Positions 52,301-61,650 of a stretch of DNA of 64,000 nucleotides are shown here, in pieces; within the stretch, counting starts at the first letter, position 1; each line of letters begins with the position of its first letter. The position numbers and the translations under genes were made by a program. Source of the DNA: Lachnoclostridium sp. An76 (lineage in GTDB: Bacteria > Bacillota > Clostridia > Lachnospirales > Lachnospiraceae); the NCBI RefSeq assembly GCF_002161355.1, contig NZ_NFHL01000009.1, positions 1 through 64,000 on the forward strand. The letters are read 5' to 3'. The notes under the pieces are model-generated. The model was not told the origin of the DNA and searched no databases. It was given only the letters and a program-made list of their open reading frames with translations.

Positions 52301-52762
52301 AGTTGTAGATCCATCCGCCGATCCATAGCGCACTGTGCGGTAAAGAGCCCTGATTTTTTCAGTACACTCCGTATCGCCAAAGCCCTCACTCAGAAGTGCC
52401 ATCGTATCCAGGGCTCTTTCCGCATACCTGCTGTCCAGATCCTGCTGTCCGATGTGAGCCGTGTTATTCCGAATACCCATCAACTCCTTGGACCATGTAC
52501 GATAATCGATTGACAGCTTTGCCCGGAAAACATTCCACTTCCAGTCAATTAACCTTAGACAGGTCGCAATGTCCATCGAATCCACCAAATCCGCATAATC
52601 CCCGCTGTCAGGAAGGTCACGGCCTTTTTCCCCCAGTGTAGTCAATACTTCCTGCCACCATTCATTATGGTATTCTCGGTTTAGTTCCTGCCCGATATAT
52701 CCGGCAAGAATCGGATGTAAGATACGAAATCCCTTTTGAACAAGTTCGTAATTCTCCTGCAT
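49376..52762 (-). CDS. HEPN-DUF499 ATPase of the DUF1156/helicase operon
   Basis: This 1128-residue protein has an N-terminal Swt1-type HEPN domain with the Rx4H motif RNNTAH (98-103), the usual RNase active site of HEPN proteins. A large DUF499 P-loop ATPase follows: Walker A FGGGKTHSML (about 263-272), Walker B CLILMDELVAYA. The C-terminus has a glycine-rich linker and a small domain with LTLEVNVHAPKG. It is the last gene of the leftward operon, 2 bp behind the methylase. DUF499 proteins recur in defence islands, and BrxC/PglY of BREX has a comparable role, by my recollection. An ATP-driven sensor/effector is likely. Confidence 0.85.
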   Translation of the reverse strand: MQENYELVQKGFRILHPILAGYIGQELNREYHNEWWQEVLTTLGEKGRDLPDSGDYADLVDSMDIATCLRLIDWKWNVFRAKLSIDYRTWSKELMGIRNNTAHIGQQDLDSRYAERALDTMALLSEGFGDTECTEKIRALYRTVRYGSADGSTTVKDMEAAVPDKKIKTSIGVLKRNVGHNLPSWREVMQPHPDVAEGRYRAAEFAADLAQVSRGEGAYEYRDPVEFFARTYVTEGMAGLLTESLQRISGKGGEPVIQLKTAFGGGKTHSMLALYHIARGGISIARVPNLKHVLERVGLDEFPRANVAVLVGTALDPTKKRNPANLPKYTVSTIWGEMAYQLVTSAGRPDLYAIVADADRKGVSPGSENLKILLNECGPCLILMDELVAYAKKIYGVEGLPAGSYDNFITFIQEITEAARASENSIVVASIPESEIEIGGEAGKTALETIEHTFGRMESIWKPVAANEGFEVVRRRLFLDCKNEEARDEVCNAFSSMYQENSTDFPIEVKEVSYRDRMVACYPIHPEVFDRLYEDWATLERFQRTRGVLRLMAAVIHELWMANDAGAMIMPGSIPLDMPNVRDELVRHLPDTWNSIIDREVDGKDSIPYQKDRANVRYGQKLAARRVARTIMLGSAPTVRDQAVRGLEAARIRLGVVQPGENISDFNDALNTLHGSLSYLYNNVNGSRYWYDTRPTLRKTAEDRASQVSQESVSMEIESRLKKLRKEQPFAGIHPCPASSLDVPDDQAVRLILLRTVDTYKRTAKSCKAMETVNEILNHRGSSPRIYRNMIAFVAPDYDNLNSLETEVRRFIAWKSIMSEKDELNLDGNQIRETDNNLNRSNQTVALRIKETYCWLLVPFIDPNEDLKTIQWEISNIGGGDENIVAKAAKKMIQNEQVITNWAPALLQMSLDDLLWKDSDDIQIKKLWEYLSTYCYLPRLANYSVLEDTILRGVASDEYFALAGAYNKNRYVDLKYNKTVFSVNPSDLLVKINVALKQIAAEKQEESHTGGTAQTSDQEGIGHGENGSVSGGGGQTGSGNYTGGGNTSDFPKNTRFYMSAKLDTTRVNRDMNNYVQEIIQHLMAVDGSNVELTLEVNVHAPKGIPASTVRTVSENCRTLKITDFGFDD

Positions 52763-52764
52763 GT

Positions 52765-55002
52765 CTAACCCTCCCTGATTTCCTCATTTGTTAACTCTGG
52801 TAAATGCGCTCTTTTGTAGTCTGCTGTTTCCTGCTCAATTAACTGCAATGCATCATGAACATGCATCTTTCCTCCATCAGCATTCAGGACATATTCATAT
52901 CTTGTGAAAACAGACAGACCCAGCCCCATGGCCAAAATCCATTTATCCTCATCTGCCACACCATGAGCATAATCTCTATCTAATAGTTCCGGCAACTCCC
53001 TGCGCAAATTATTAGTCCACATCCGCCGCGTGGTTTTCTGCGCCTCGGCCTTCCTTTTTCGAAATACCACTAGCACTCTTACAGACTCAAATCTGTCATT
53101 CGCCTTTTCTGTTCGAATTGGCCATACTCTTGTAATCTGAAATCCTGCATCTATGATGCTCTGCAGCAATATTTCCCATGCAGATTTTTCCGTATTTCCA
53201 TTATTCTTAATCATCGCCTCATCACTTTTACTGTATTCATAAAATGCCATGGACGGATAATCATCTGATGCATATGCGGCAAAATTCAGAAAGAATTTGC
53301 GAACTCCATCAAAATATGCGGTACGCCCCCTCCTGGCATCTCCGCCATAATGTTCTGGAATCGAAGACAGTTCTTCCTTCGATGTCACAATCTTCTCAAA
53401 TAGTTTTGGATATACATCAAGCAGACACTTACGGAGCCAGATATAAAAATAGTCAGACAAATCTGCATATCCCACATTATCCAGATATGGAAGCTCGGTA
53501 AAAAGAATACTGTTGGGGGAATAATCCCGTCTTATTCCATCAGCCTGCGTAACTAATACATTCCCACCGCAAGACAGATTACGAATTGATTCCACAACAT
53601 TTTTAAGACAGCTTTCGTAATTTCCTGTTGCATCTGAAAACGGATTTCCTTCTGCAAAGGTCCACGTCATAGGAATTGCCTGCCTTGTAAATGAAGCCCG
53701 TATATTGCCTTTACGATTATCCCAGGTGCAGATCGTAGAATGGTAATTCGTCATCCTCCCCAACACAAGAGCCAAATAAACACTGACGGCCTGTCCATAT
53801 GCCAATGCACCCTTTCCTCCGTCTTCTAAGCCGATCTGATCATCATCCATACCTGCTTTTCTGGCATCGGAAACAACTACATCTCGGTATTTTTGTATCA
53901 GATTACTCAGTTCACAAAGCATCTTTAACTGCCGTGAAGTATAGAGATCCTTATATTCCAACATTCCAAAGGCAGGAGTACTGAACCATCTGGTATTGTC
54001 CGGCAGCTTTCCCACAGGAAGTTCATCCGGCGCATCCACGTCTGCCGCACGGATTTGCCGATCTGACGGAGCATAAAAATCTCTTCCATCTTCCCCAGAT
54101 ACAGCTACTGCCATAAGCAGATTTCGAACATTTCCTTTTACTCCCTGCTCCTTTACATAGGCCTCTGTTACCTTTTCCCCACAGAAAGGGCATACAAATT
54201 TCGCGCCTATGACTCCGATTTTATTTGTCATCTTTTCCTTTGGGCAAATCCCCCGATGAATCCGGAATGTGGTCTTGCCTTCCGCCAGAATTGGTTCTGC
54301 CCAGTATTCCTTCCCCTTTTTCTGGGATAAAACAAACCCGCTTCCAAGAGGCATTCTGGCCTTACAGGCCGGATTTGCACATTCTGTAGTTCTAACCCAA
54401 ATCCAGGAGAAAACTTCTTTTCCATTTTCTTCTGGATAAAGGAACTTTAATATCTCTCTGGCTTCTTCGCCAATCTTTTTTCCATAATGAGACACATCTC
54501 CAGCAAGCCCCCTACTCCCTGAAGAAAACTCCTTTTGACTTCCGGGATGAACCGCAGATATATTTGCAAAACGAATCGGGATCTCCGCTACTGCTTTCGT
54601 CAAAAGCGTAGCCAAGGAATTTAAATCACTGGCATCCACCGGTACACCTATGTTTTTCCCGGCAATAACCAAGCCGCCAAATCCTGAAAATGGATCAGCT
54701 GTCACCAAAGATCCTTCATCCAAATATTTGCTTTTTACATATTCCCTCGCTGACCGTACTGCTCCAGAATGATTATTTGCAATTTCTGTAATCAGCTCGC
54801 TTGCCTCCGCGTCATCCTCATCAACCAAAGCAGAGAAAAGTACGGCTGTTGATGAGTCAATGGGACTACGGTTCCACCACAGATGCAGATTACCCGGATG
54901 TCCTTTTCGTGCCTTGTCACGTATGGCTGAAGCTGACAATTCCTTCAAGGGGATCCAATTCTCTATTAACTTTTTCTTCGGCAAACCGCAATCTCCTTCC
55001 AT
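52765..55002 (-). CDS. DUF1156-type adenine methylase with degenerate catalytic motif
   Basis: This 745-residue paralogue of the next methylase has a DUF1156-like N-terminus (GHPGNLHLWWNRSPI), SAM-binding motif TADPFSGFGG (101-110) and zinc-ribbon pairs (CANPACKARMPL; CPFCGEKV). At the position of the catalytic motif IV the sequence is TELPY (E503) instead of TDPPY, while the flanking DNVGYADLSDYFYIW is conserved. Two key residues are thus replaced, so it is probably a non-catalytic partner. It lies 2 bp behind the 925-residue methylase. Confidence 0.85.
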   Translation of the reverse strand: MEGDCGLPKKKLIENWIPLKELSASAIRDKARKGHPGNLHLWWNRSPIDSSTAVLFSALVDEDDAEASELITEIANNHSGAVRSAREYVKSKYLDEGSLVTADPFSGFGGLVIAGKNIGVPVDASDLNSLATLLTKAVAEIPIRFANISAVHPGSQKEFSSGSRGLAGDVSHYGKKIGEEAREILKFLYPEENGKEVFSWIWVRTTECANPACKARMPLGSGFVLSQKKGKEYWAEPILAEGKTTFRIHRGICPKEKMTNKIGVIGAKFVCPFCGEKVTEAYVKEQGVKGNVRNLLMAVAVSGEDGRDFYAPSDRQIRAADVDAPDELPVGKLPDNTRWFSTPAFGMLEYKDLYTSRQLKMLCELSNLIQKYRDVVVSDARKAGMDDDQIGLEDGGKGALAYGQAVSVYLALVLGRMTNYHSTICTWDNRKGNIRASFTRQAIPMTWTFAEGNPFSDATGNYESCLKNVVESIRNLSCGGNVLVTQADGIRRDYSPNSILFTELPYLDNVGYADLSDYFYIWLRKCLLDVYPKLFEKIVTSKEELSSIPEHYGGDARRGRTAYFDGVRKFFLNFAAYASDDYPSMAFYEYSKSDEAMIKNNGNTEKSAWEILLQSIIDAGFQITRVWPIRTEKANDRFESVRVLVVFRKRKAEAQKTTRRMWTNNLRRELPELLDRDYAHGVADEDKWILAMGLGLSVFTRYEYVLNADGGKMHVHDALQLIEQETADYKRAHLPELTNEEIREG

Positions 55003-55004
55003 AT

Positions 55005-57782
55005 TTATTCTTTGGTATCATAGTCAAACAATGTCATCTGTTTTGGCTCTACTGCCTTCAACGCCGCTGCTCTGGATTGAATATCTGGCCAAGCTACAAC
55101 TAAGGAATTGTATGCATAGGCTTCGTCTGCCCAATTCTTCTGTTCCGCAATTGTATATAGGCGGTATGCCAGGTCTTTTGCCTGTTCAGCATTGGAGCCG
55201 AACATATTTGCTACAATCTGTGCGCAGGCTTCTACCCCACCCTTGGTCATTGCTTGTGTAAGCTGCTGCGTAAGCATCCATACACATTTTTCATCGCAAT
55301 CTACTCTCTCCGGCAATTCTGAACGCTCAAGCAGATGCACTATGCCTGCCTTTGCATAAAGCATACCCCGTGAAGACATCATCGGAATGGATGTACTCTT
55401 GGCTGTAGCCAAGATTTCAGCATCGCCATATTTAATATCATTAAAAGCATTCTGTGTATAAAGATCCACACAGAAACGACTGGAGGAATCCATTTCACCC
55501 ACCTGCTCATTGAAATAAAGATCTATTTCTTCATTAATCACCTGTAACGCACTTCTAACAGTCATTGGCGAGCCATCCGCTTCAAGTACCTGTCTATATC
55601 GAGAGAACACTGCCATGCCTGGTCCAATCGATGATTGGGCCAAATCCACAGGGGCAATATTACTATCTCGCAATTGCTTTAAAGCGGGCCTTAGTTCTTT
55701 TCTCAAAATATTCACAAGATTCCTTCTGGTAATCTGTGGAGCACTTTTATCTCTTTTTCTACAAACTAAAACAATTGATGAAGCTAAGGCATTTGCTCCT
55801 AAACTTACATTTCTAGCGGCCCTCTCCGTTCTTATAGGCCATGTACCTGTAATTGAAAATCCAGCCCTGATAATAGCTGATAGCATAGTTTCCCATCCTG
55901 TTGAAGCAACTTCGCTATTTTCGTCAATACTACTCTGTTTATACGCATAGTAAATTGTTACAGGTATGTCTTCCCTTGCATACAAATTGAGTTGTCTACA
56001 TGTTTCAAACATCCCAGATTCAAAAAATTCTTTTGCTACATCGTTATCTCCATCAAAATGATACGGTGTTGCAACCAACTCCTCTTTCTTGGGTACTAAA
56101 ATAGTCCTAAATATATCAGGAAAAACTGTTCTTAAGCTATATCTCATCCAAACATAGAAAAAATCAGACAAATCCGCATAACTGATATTGTCATAATATG
56201 GTGGATCCGTTGATATCATAATATTTCTCAAACCACAATCCATTTGTGCATCAAACTGTTTTACATATGACTTCTTTTCTATTGAGACGTCAAGTGATGC
56301 AACAAGAGCTTTGACATACCCAGAAAGTATAACATTATATGACCCAGAACTACCACTAAAAGGATTTGCTTCAGCAAAATCCCACGCCATTGGTATAGCT
56401 TGCCTTCCAAAAAATGATAACGGACATTGGGCTAGAGGTTTCCACATTGTTAGATTTGAATGCAAGCATGCCATCTTATCAAGCAAAAATGCCAAATGTA
56501 CAGCTATTACCTGGCTATAAGCAAAAGCTCCAACTCCGCCATTTTCGATAGATATGTGATCATCATTCATTCCAGCGGTAATAGCATCTCTCTCGACTTC
56601 TTTTCGGATAGTATCTATAAGTTTTGCCATAATAGAAAGTGTATTTAACTGTCTGTTTGTAAAAAGATCGGAATAATCATACAATCCATATAGTTGGGTC
56701 CTTATATCTCGAGGATTATACGCAATTTCACCGACCGGATATTCAATTGGCTTATTGACTTTTGCAGCATCTATTTGTTCCCTATCCGGCGTTAAATAGA
56801 CTCTTTTCCCCTTACCCTCAGCAACTGTAGCCATCATTCTTTCATACATGCGCCCACTAGATGCCTCATTTCTAATATATGTCATATCTATAGGATTACC
56901 GCAACACAGGCATATTGCACCTTTTCTAGACATGGTTCCTTTCTGATCTGATTTTCCCGGTTTTACAATGAAAGAGAGTTTTTTATCAATATACTTTACC
57001 TCAACATGATGAAGATTTCCTTTTTTCGTTGATATATCAAAAGATTTTGCCAAAGGAACTTCACATCCACAAGCTGGATTCGGACATTTAACTGTCCTCG
57101 TCCAAATCCAAGAAATAACGTTTGCACAACCTCCTCCTAATTCTTTTGATAATTTAACTTTCGGATAATTTGAACCCACGATTCTTTTAGCTTCCTCATT
57201 AATTCTTTCTCCATAATATTGCACGTCTTCCGCATGACCTGTAATCCCCTCCCATTGTGTTTGAAATAATTTTCTTGATCTCGGGTTAACTGGAGAACTA
57301 TTTGGAAACAATGCTGGAAATTCAATCATCACTTTATTAATCATTACTGCAATAGGATTCAAATCATGTGCATGTGTTTCAAGCCCCAATCTTTGAGCTT
57401 CAAACGGAATTGCTCCACCGCCGCAAAAAGGATCCAATAAAGCAGGAGGATTATTATTTGTTGATTTTATAATCTCTTTTTTTGCCTGTTTCAGAATAAA
57501 TTCATCATTGGAGTTCTCCCATTCTACTAGAGATTCTAAAACTTTAAATAGCCGATTTCTCTCTCTGTTTTGGTCTTCCTCTGTAGGAAAAAGATCCGGA
57601 TGCGATGATGGGTCATCAACTAGCGAAGCCCAAATTACTGCCCGCGCAGTGGTAAACGGACGTCTTGCCCAATACTGATGTAGATTACTTGGATGCGCAT
57701 GACGAATTTGTTTTTCTTTCTCAGCTTCTAAATTAATTTTTTCCAGAGGCAGCGCCACCTCAATCAGTTTTTTCGTTGCCAT
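55005..57782 (-). CDS. DUF1156-type adenine-specific DNA methylase (active copy)
   Basis: This 925-residue protein has a DUF1156 N-terminus (HAHPSNLHQYWARRPFTTARAV), FxGxG-type motif I LDPFCGGGAIPFEA (116-129), a zinc-ribbon region (CPNPACGCEVPL; CLCCGNP) and intact TDPPYYDNISYADLSDFFYVW around D526. It would methylate adenine N6 (COG1743-type). It is flanked by helicase and paralogous methylase with gaps of 2-11 bp, so the operon is one unit. AT-rich in its middle, unlike the prophage. Confidence 0.9.
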   Translation of the reverse strand: MATKKLIEVALPLEKINLEAEKEKQIRHAHPSNLHQYWARRPFTTARAVIWASLVDDPSSHPDLFPTEEDQNRERNRLFKVLESLVEWENSNDEFILKQAKKEIIKSTNNNPPALLDPFCGGGAIPFEAQRLGLETHAHDLNPIAVMINKVMIEFPALFPNSSPVNPRSRKLFQTQWEGITGHAEDVQYYGERINEEAKRIVGSNYPKVKLSKELGGGCANVISWIWTRTVKCPNPACGCEVPLAKSFDISTKKGNLHHVEVKYIDKKLSFIVKPGKSDQKGTMSRKGAICLCCGNPIDMTYIRNEASSGRMYERMMATVAEGKGKRVYLTPDREQIDAAKVNKPIEYPVGEIAYNPRDIRTQLYGLYDYSDLFTNRQLNTLSIMAKLIDTIRKEVERDAITAGMNDDHISIENGGVGAFAYSQVIAVHLAFLLDKMACLHSNLTMWKPLAQCPLSFFGRQAIPMAWDFAEANPFSGSSGSYNVILSGYVKALVASLDVSIEKKSYVKQFDAQMDCGLRNIMISTDPPYYDNISYADLSDFFYVWMRYSLRTVFPDIFRTILVPKKEELVATPYHFDGDNDVAKEFFESGMFETCRQLNLYAREDIPVTIYYAYKQSSIDENSEVASTGWETMLSAIIRAGFSITGTWPIRTERAARNVSLGANALASSIVLVCRKRDKSAPQITRRNLVNILRKELRPALKQLRDSNIAPVDLAQSSIGPGMAVFSRYRQVLEADGSPMTVRSALQVINEEIDLYFNEQVGEMDSSSRFCVDLYTQNAFNDIKYGDAEILATAKSTSIPMMSSRGMLYAKAGIVHLLERSELPERVDCDEKCVWMLTQQLTQAMTKGGVEACAQIVANMFGSNAEQAKDLAYRLYTIAEQKNWADEAYAYNSLVVAWPDIQSRAAALKAVEPKQMTLFDYDTKE

Positions 57783-57793
57783 AACTTTCTCCT

Positions 57794-60700
57794 TTATTTC
57801 TGATACAAAATCTCCGCATTCTGGATCAATTCCTGTATATCATAATTCACACTGGTTGCGGTAAAATCCGGAGCATTCTTGAAGGGATGTCTCAAGTAAA
57901 TCGTATGGCTGTTTTGCCCATCCACTTCCACGATTGCCAGAATAAATTCCTCTGGTTTATTCAGTGCCGTCAAAATTTCATTTTTACTGACAGTTACAGT
58001 GGTCGCACCTTTCTTCCGCCCCTTTACTTCTATGAAGCGAAGCGCATATTCTTCCATTCTCCGCCTCATGCTTTCCGGAATGAAGGACTCCACATCATAT
58101 CCGCACTTTGCCGCGCTGACATCTTTCGGTCGGTAACCCAGGCTTCTTTCGATCTCGATGACCGCATTCATCGCAGCGTACTCAATCGACTGTCGGTCTC
58201 CCTGACTGAATGTGTTCACATTTTCAGTTCCAATCAGTTGATGAAGCAATCCCTTCGGAATAATTAATGCTCCGCCGGTAATCACCGGAGGCATCGGGGA
58301 AATTCTCCGTTCTTTTTCAATCTCCGCCAGTCTTACCTGCATCCGGGCTTCCAGTGTTTCTGCCCTACGGGCAGCAAGCTTTGAATTTAACTTGGCATTT
58401 GTTTTGCCAGCAGCTTCTTTCTGCTGTAAATCCGCCGCACGGTAATCCCAATACTGTATCTCCGCCGTCATTCTGTCCTTCACAGCTTTGGCTATTTTAT
58501 CCAGCATGACTTCTTTTCGCTTTTTCACCTCGGAGAAATGTTCCGGTATCAGATGTTCGATTGCATAACCTTTTGCCAGATTCTCCACACCCGTACACAG
58601 CCAGGCCTGTGACTGCATCCATTTGCGGATTGCTTTTGTCTCCGATTCCTCTGCGGCACGATAATCCAGATATGGCGCATACCCAGCATTGGAAGCAGTT
58701 CCATCTTCTTTGATCTCAACAAAATGAATATGTTTGGAAATCGTCCTGCGGTTTTCGTTCTTCAACAGTATTCCATCTTGTACTGCATCTTCAATATAAA
58801 ACAGGAGACGTGCGTCCTGACTATAATCATTTTCATCAATAAAAATGGCTCCTCGTTTCATCGTATCCACGTTGCGCTCTCGAATCAGATCGATGGTCGC
58901 TTCCAGAAGCGGATGCCCGGGACAGATCATCTCGGCTTGTGGTTTGCCTTGTATGTTACGAAATTCTTTATCAAAACATATCCTCTCGTAGCGATTCAGA
59001 ACATGTTCTCCAAATCCTATCTGCATATCACGATTCCGGACTGCATAAGGAACGGAAGTAATCTCATACCTTCCTTTTTCTCTTCTTCGGATCTTCCCGC
59101 CAACACTCTGAAATGCTTCTATGAAAAATGCTTCGATAAAATGAGGCTGAAGCTTATGAGCCTCAATCCGCTCCATATCCTCTTTAATCGCATGGACAAC
59201 TCCGATATCCATCACATCATCCGTCAATGCCCGTTCATTGAGTAACTTTTTAAGTTCTTTCGAGTTCATGGAATAATCTACGACCTCATTCAGCCGGTTC
59301 CTAACCTTCGGATCGTTTCCATAGCGCACTGCTTCGATCAATAATTCTCGTAAGGATTTATTTTCAAAGGTAACCTTCCCCAGAATATCAAATACTTTTC
59401 CTCCCAAAGCCTGTCTCTCTTCTTCCAGTTTAGCAAATAGCCGTTGGAAAACAAAGCCTTCTCTGGTTTCCTGCGCAACCAGATTCCATAAATGGCAGAC
59501 TTCTGTCTGTCCGATACGATGAATACGGCCAAAACGCTGTTCCAGACGATTCGGATTCCAGGGCAAATCGTAATTGATCATCAGGTGCGCCCTTTGAAGG
59601 TTAATCCCTTCACCGGCCGCATCCGTAGCAATCAGGATCCGAACGCCAACATCTTGCTTAAACAACTCTTCTACTTTTCTTCTCTCATCACGGATCATAC
59701 CGCCATGAATGGTGACTACGGATTCATCGCTTCCCAAGAGTGAACGGATTTTCTCTGCCAGATATTTCAGTGTATCTTTATGTTCTGTAAAAATGATCAG
59801 CTTCTCTCTGTTTCCATTTTCTCCGAACATGGCTTCATTGTCCTGAAGAAGATGTGACAGTTCATCCCATTTCCGGTCTACACCGCTCACACGTACCCGA
59901 TTTGCCATCTGCTCCAGTCGCTTCAATGTACGGATTTCTGCCTCCAGCTCTGCGATTGTAGCTGCCGCAGATGCATGATCTACCACAGCCTCTTCCATCT
60001 TTTCCGTTTCTTCTGCAGATAAATCATCGTCATCCATCTCATCAAAATCAATACTGTATTCCGCCGCTCTCTTGCCCAGACGCTCTTCTGCCAGTCTATG
60101 CTCCAGCCGCTCTCTTCTTCTGCGGAGCGACTGATAGATGGCTTCAGGGGATGATGCCAATCTTCTCTGAAGAATGGTAAGCGCAAATCCTACCGTTGTT
60201 TTTCGCTCATTATTCAGCTTATCCGCCCGGTTAAATTCTTCCTGAACATATTCCGTAACCGCTGCATAAAGCTTTGATTCCTCAGGGGACAGATCATAAT
60301 TGACCGTATAAGCGATGCGTTCCGGAAACAAGGGTGTCCCATCAAATTTCAATAGTTCTTCCTTCACCAGACGACGCATCACATCACTGACATCGATCGC
60401 CTGCTGCGAATTGCCATGCGTTCCCTCAAATCGATCCGGATCCACCAGGGACAGAAACAGATGGAAGTCCTCTTCTTTGCCATTATGAGGGGTTGCCGTT
60501 AGAAGGAGAAAATTTCTCGTAATATTTGACAAAAGCCTTCCCAGTAGAAATCTTTTTGTGTATTTGACTTCTCCTCCCCACACCGTTGCTGACATTTTGT
60601 GAGCCTCATCACACACAATGAGATCCCATTCCGTAACCTTTAGCTTTTCCTGTATCCTTTCGTTTCTTGCAAGTTTATCCAGTCTGCAAATACAGAAATC

Positions 60701-61297
60701 CACTTCCGAAAAAATATTCCCGCTGGCTACAGACTCGATTCTATCATTTGTAAGGATTTCAAAGCGCAAATGGAATTTTGAAAACAATTCATCCTGCCAC
60801 TGTTCCGCCAGACTCCCCGGCGATACGATCAGGCATCTTTTCAGATCGCCTCTGACAATCAGTTCCTTTATAAACAGGCCAGTCATAATGGTCTTTCCTG
60901 CGCCCGGATCATCAGCAAGGACATACCTAAGGGGAAGTTTCGGCAACATTTCCTGATAGACCGCAGAAATCTGATGCGGAAGCGGCTCCACCGACGATGT
61001 ATGTACAGCCAGATAAGGATCAAACAAATGTGCCAGGCTGATTCTGTAAGCCTCTGATACAAGACGCAACTGCTCTCCGTCAGCATCAAAACTCCAGGGA
61101 AGATGATTGTCCTGAACACTGATCTCTGCTTCATCATCCCTGTAAAGTAACCGTACATCCGGAACTCCCCGACTGTTCTTATATGTAATTTCTATAACGT
61201 TAGAACCATACCATTGTACTGCGACAATATTAACTGGCTCATCCCCGTTGATGCCCAATACACTGCAGCCAACTGTAAGGTCTTCTAGTCTGGCCAT
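57794..61297 (-). CDS. SNF2-type helicase with DUF3883-like C-terminus
   Basis: This 1167-residue SF2 protein has Walker A DDPGAGKTIM (132-136 GAGKT), DEAH box 230-233 (IVCDEAHKMS), LLTATPHNG, IFTEHKDTL, ATDAAGEGINLQ and FGRIHRIGQ. The last part (AMNAVIEIERSLGYRPKDVS...LRFIEVKGRKKGATTVTVSKNEI) is a DUF3883/NOV_C-like domain with IEVKG, reminiscent of PD-(D/E)XK nucleases. It would translocate on DNA, and the DUF3883-like end may be its nuclease or recognition part. It is the first large gene of the operon, 110 bp after the HTH gene. BrxHII of BREX and DrmD-like helicases are comparable. Confidence 0.9.
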   Translation of the reverse strand: MARLEDLTVGCSVLGINGDEPVNIVAVQWYGSNVIEITYKNSRGVPDVRLLYRDDEAEISVQDNHLPWSFDADGEQLRLVSEAYRISLAHLFDPYLAVHTSSVEPLPHQISAVYQEMLPKLPLRYVLADDPGAGKTIMTGLFIKELIVRGDLKRCLIVSPGSLAEQWQDELFSKFHLRFEILTNDRIESVASGNIFSEVDFCICRLDKLARNERIQEKLKVTEWDLIVCDEAHKMSATVWGGEVKYTKRFLLGRLLSNITRNFLLLTATPHNGKEEDFHLFLSLVDPDRFEGTHGNSQQAIDVSDVMRRLVKEELLKFDGTPLFPERIAYTVNYDLSPEESKLYAAVTEYVQEEFNRADKLNNERKTTVGFALTILQRRLASSPEAIYQSLRRRRERLEHRLAEERLGKRAAEYSIDFDEMDDDDLSAEETEKMEEAVVDHASAAATIAELEAEIRTLKRLEQMANRVRVSGVDRKWDELSHLLQDNEAMFGENGNREKLIIFTEHKDTLKYLAEKIRSLLGSDESVVTIHGGMIRDERRKVEELFKQDVGVRILIATDAAGEGINLQRAHLMINYDLPWNPNRLEQRFGRIHRIGQTEVCHLWNLVAQETREGFVFQRLFAKLEEERQALGGKVFDILGKVTFENKSLRELLIEAVRYGNDPKVRNRLNEVVDYSMNSKELKKLLNERALTDDVMDIGVVHAIKEDMERIEAHKLQPHFIEAFFIEAFQSVGGKIRRREKGRYEITSVPYAVRNRDMQIGFGEHVLNRYERICFDKEFRNIQGKPQAEMICPGHPLLEATIDLIRERNVDTMKRGAIFIDENDYSQDARLLFYIEDAVQDGILLKNENRRTISKHIHFVEIKEDGTASNAGYAPYLDYRAAEESETKAIRKWMQSQAWLCTGVENLAKGYAIEHLIPEHFSEVKKRKEVMLDKIAKAVKDRMTAEIQYWDYRAADLQQKEAAGKTNAKLNSKLAARRAETLEARMQVRLAEIEKERRISPMPPVITGGALIIPKGLLHQLIGTENVNTFSQGDRQSIEYAAMNAVIEIERSLGYRPKDVSAAKCGYDVESFIPESMRRRMEEYALRFIEVKGRKKGATTVTVSKNEILTALNKPEEFILAIVEVDGQNSHTIYLRHPFKNAPDFTATSVNYDIQELIQNAEILYQK

Positions 61298-61408
61298 ATT
61301 CTTCCTCCAAAACCGCGTATTTTAATGATAATTTCATCTTTACTGTATTATGATGTATCCTATATCCAGTACACGTTTATATCTTTATCACACAGCATGT
61401 CTATCTTA

Positions 61409-61606
61409 TTAGACATCCGCACTTTTTCCGCTGCTGATCCACTCATCCAATTCGCTCTTCTTGAATTTCCACAGTTTCCCTACCTTATAGGCAGGAAAGT
61501 CGTCTTTTTTCTTAATCCAGCCTCTGATTGTAATAACACTAACTCCAATATATTCGGCTGCTTCTTCAATGTTAATATAATTATCCGTAATATACTCGTT
61601 AGCCAT
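61409..61606 (-). CDS. Small HTH_17/excisionase-type regulator
   Basis: ATG at 61606 follows GGAGGTATAC; the frame is open to 61618. The 65-residue protein is one MerR/Xis-like HTH: INIEEAAEYIGVSVITIRGWI, FPAYKVGKLWKFKKSELDEWI. It precedes the helicase in the same direction and is preceded by a palindrome over its probable promoter, so it may regulate the operon. An excisionase is the alternative. Confidence 0.82.
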   Translation of the reverse strand: MANEYITDNYINIEEAAEYIGVSVITIRGWIKKKDDFPAYKVGKLWKFKKSELDEWISSGKSADV

Positions 61607-61650
61607 GTATACCTCCATATTTCTGCTTTCCTGTCATCTTAAATTCCTAC

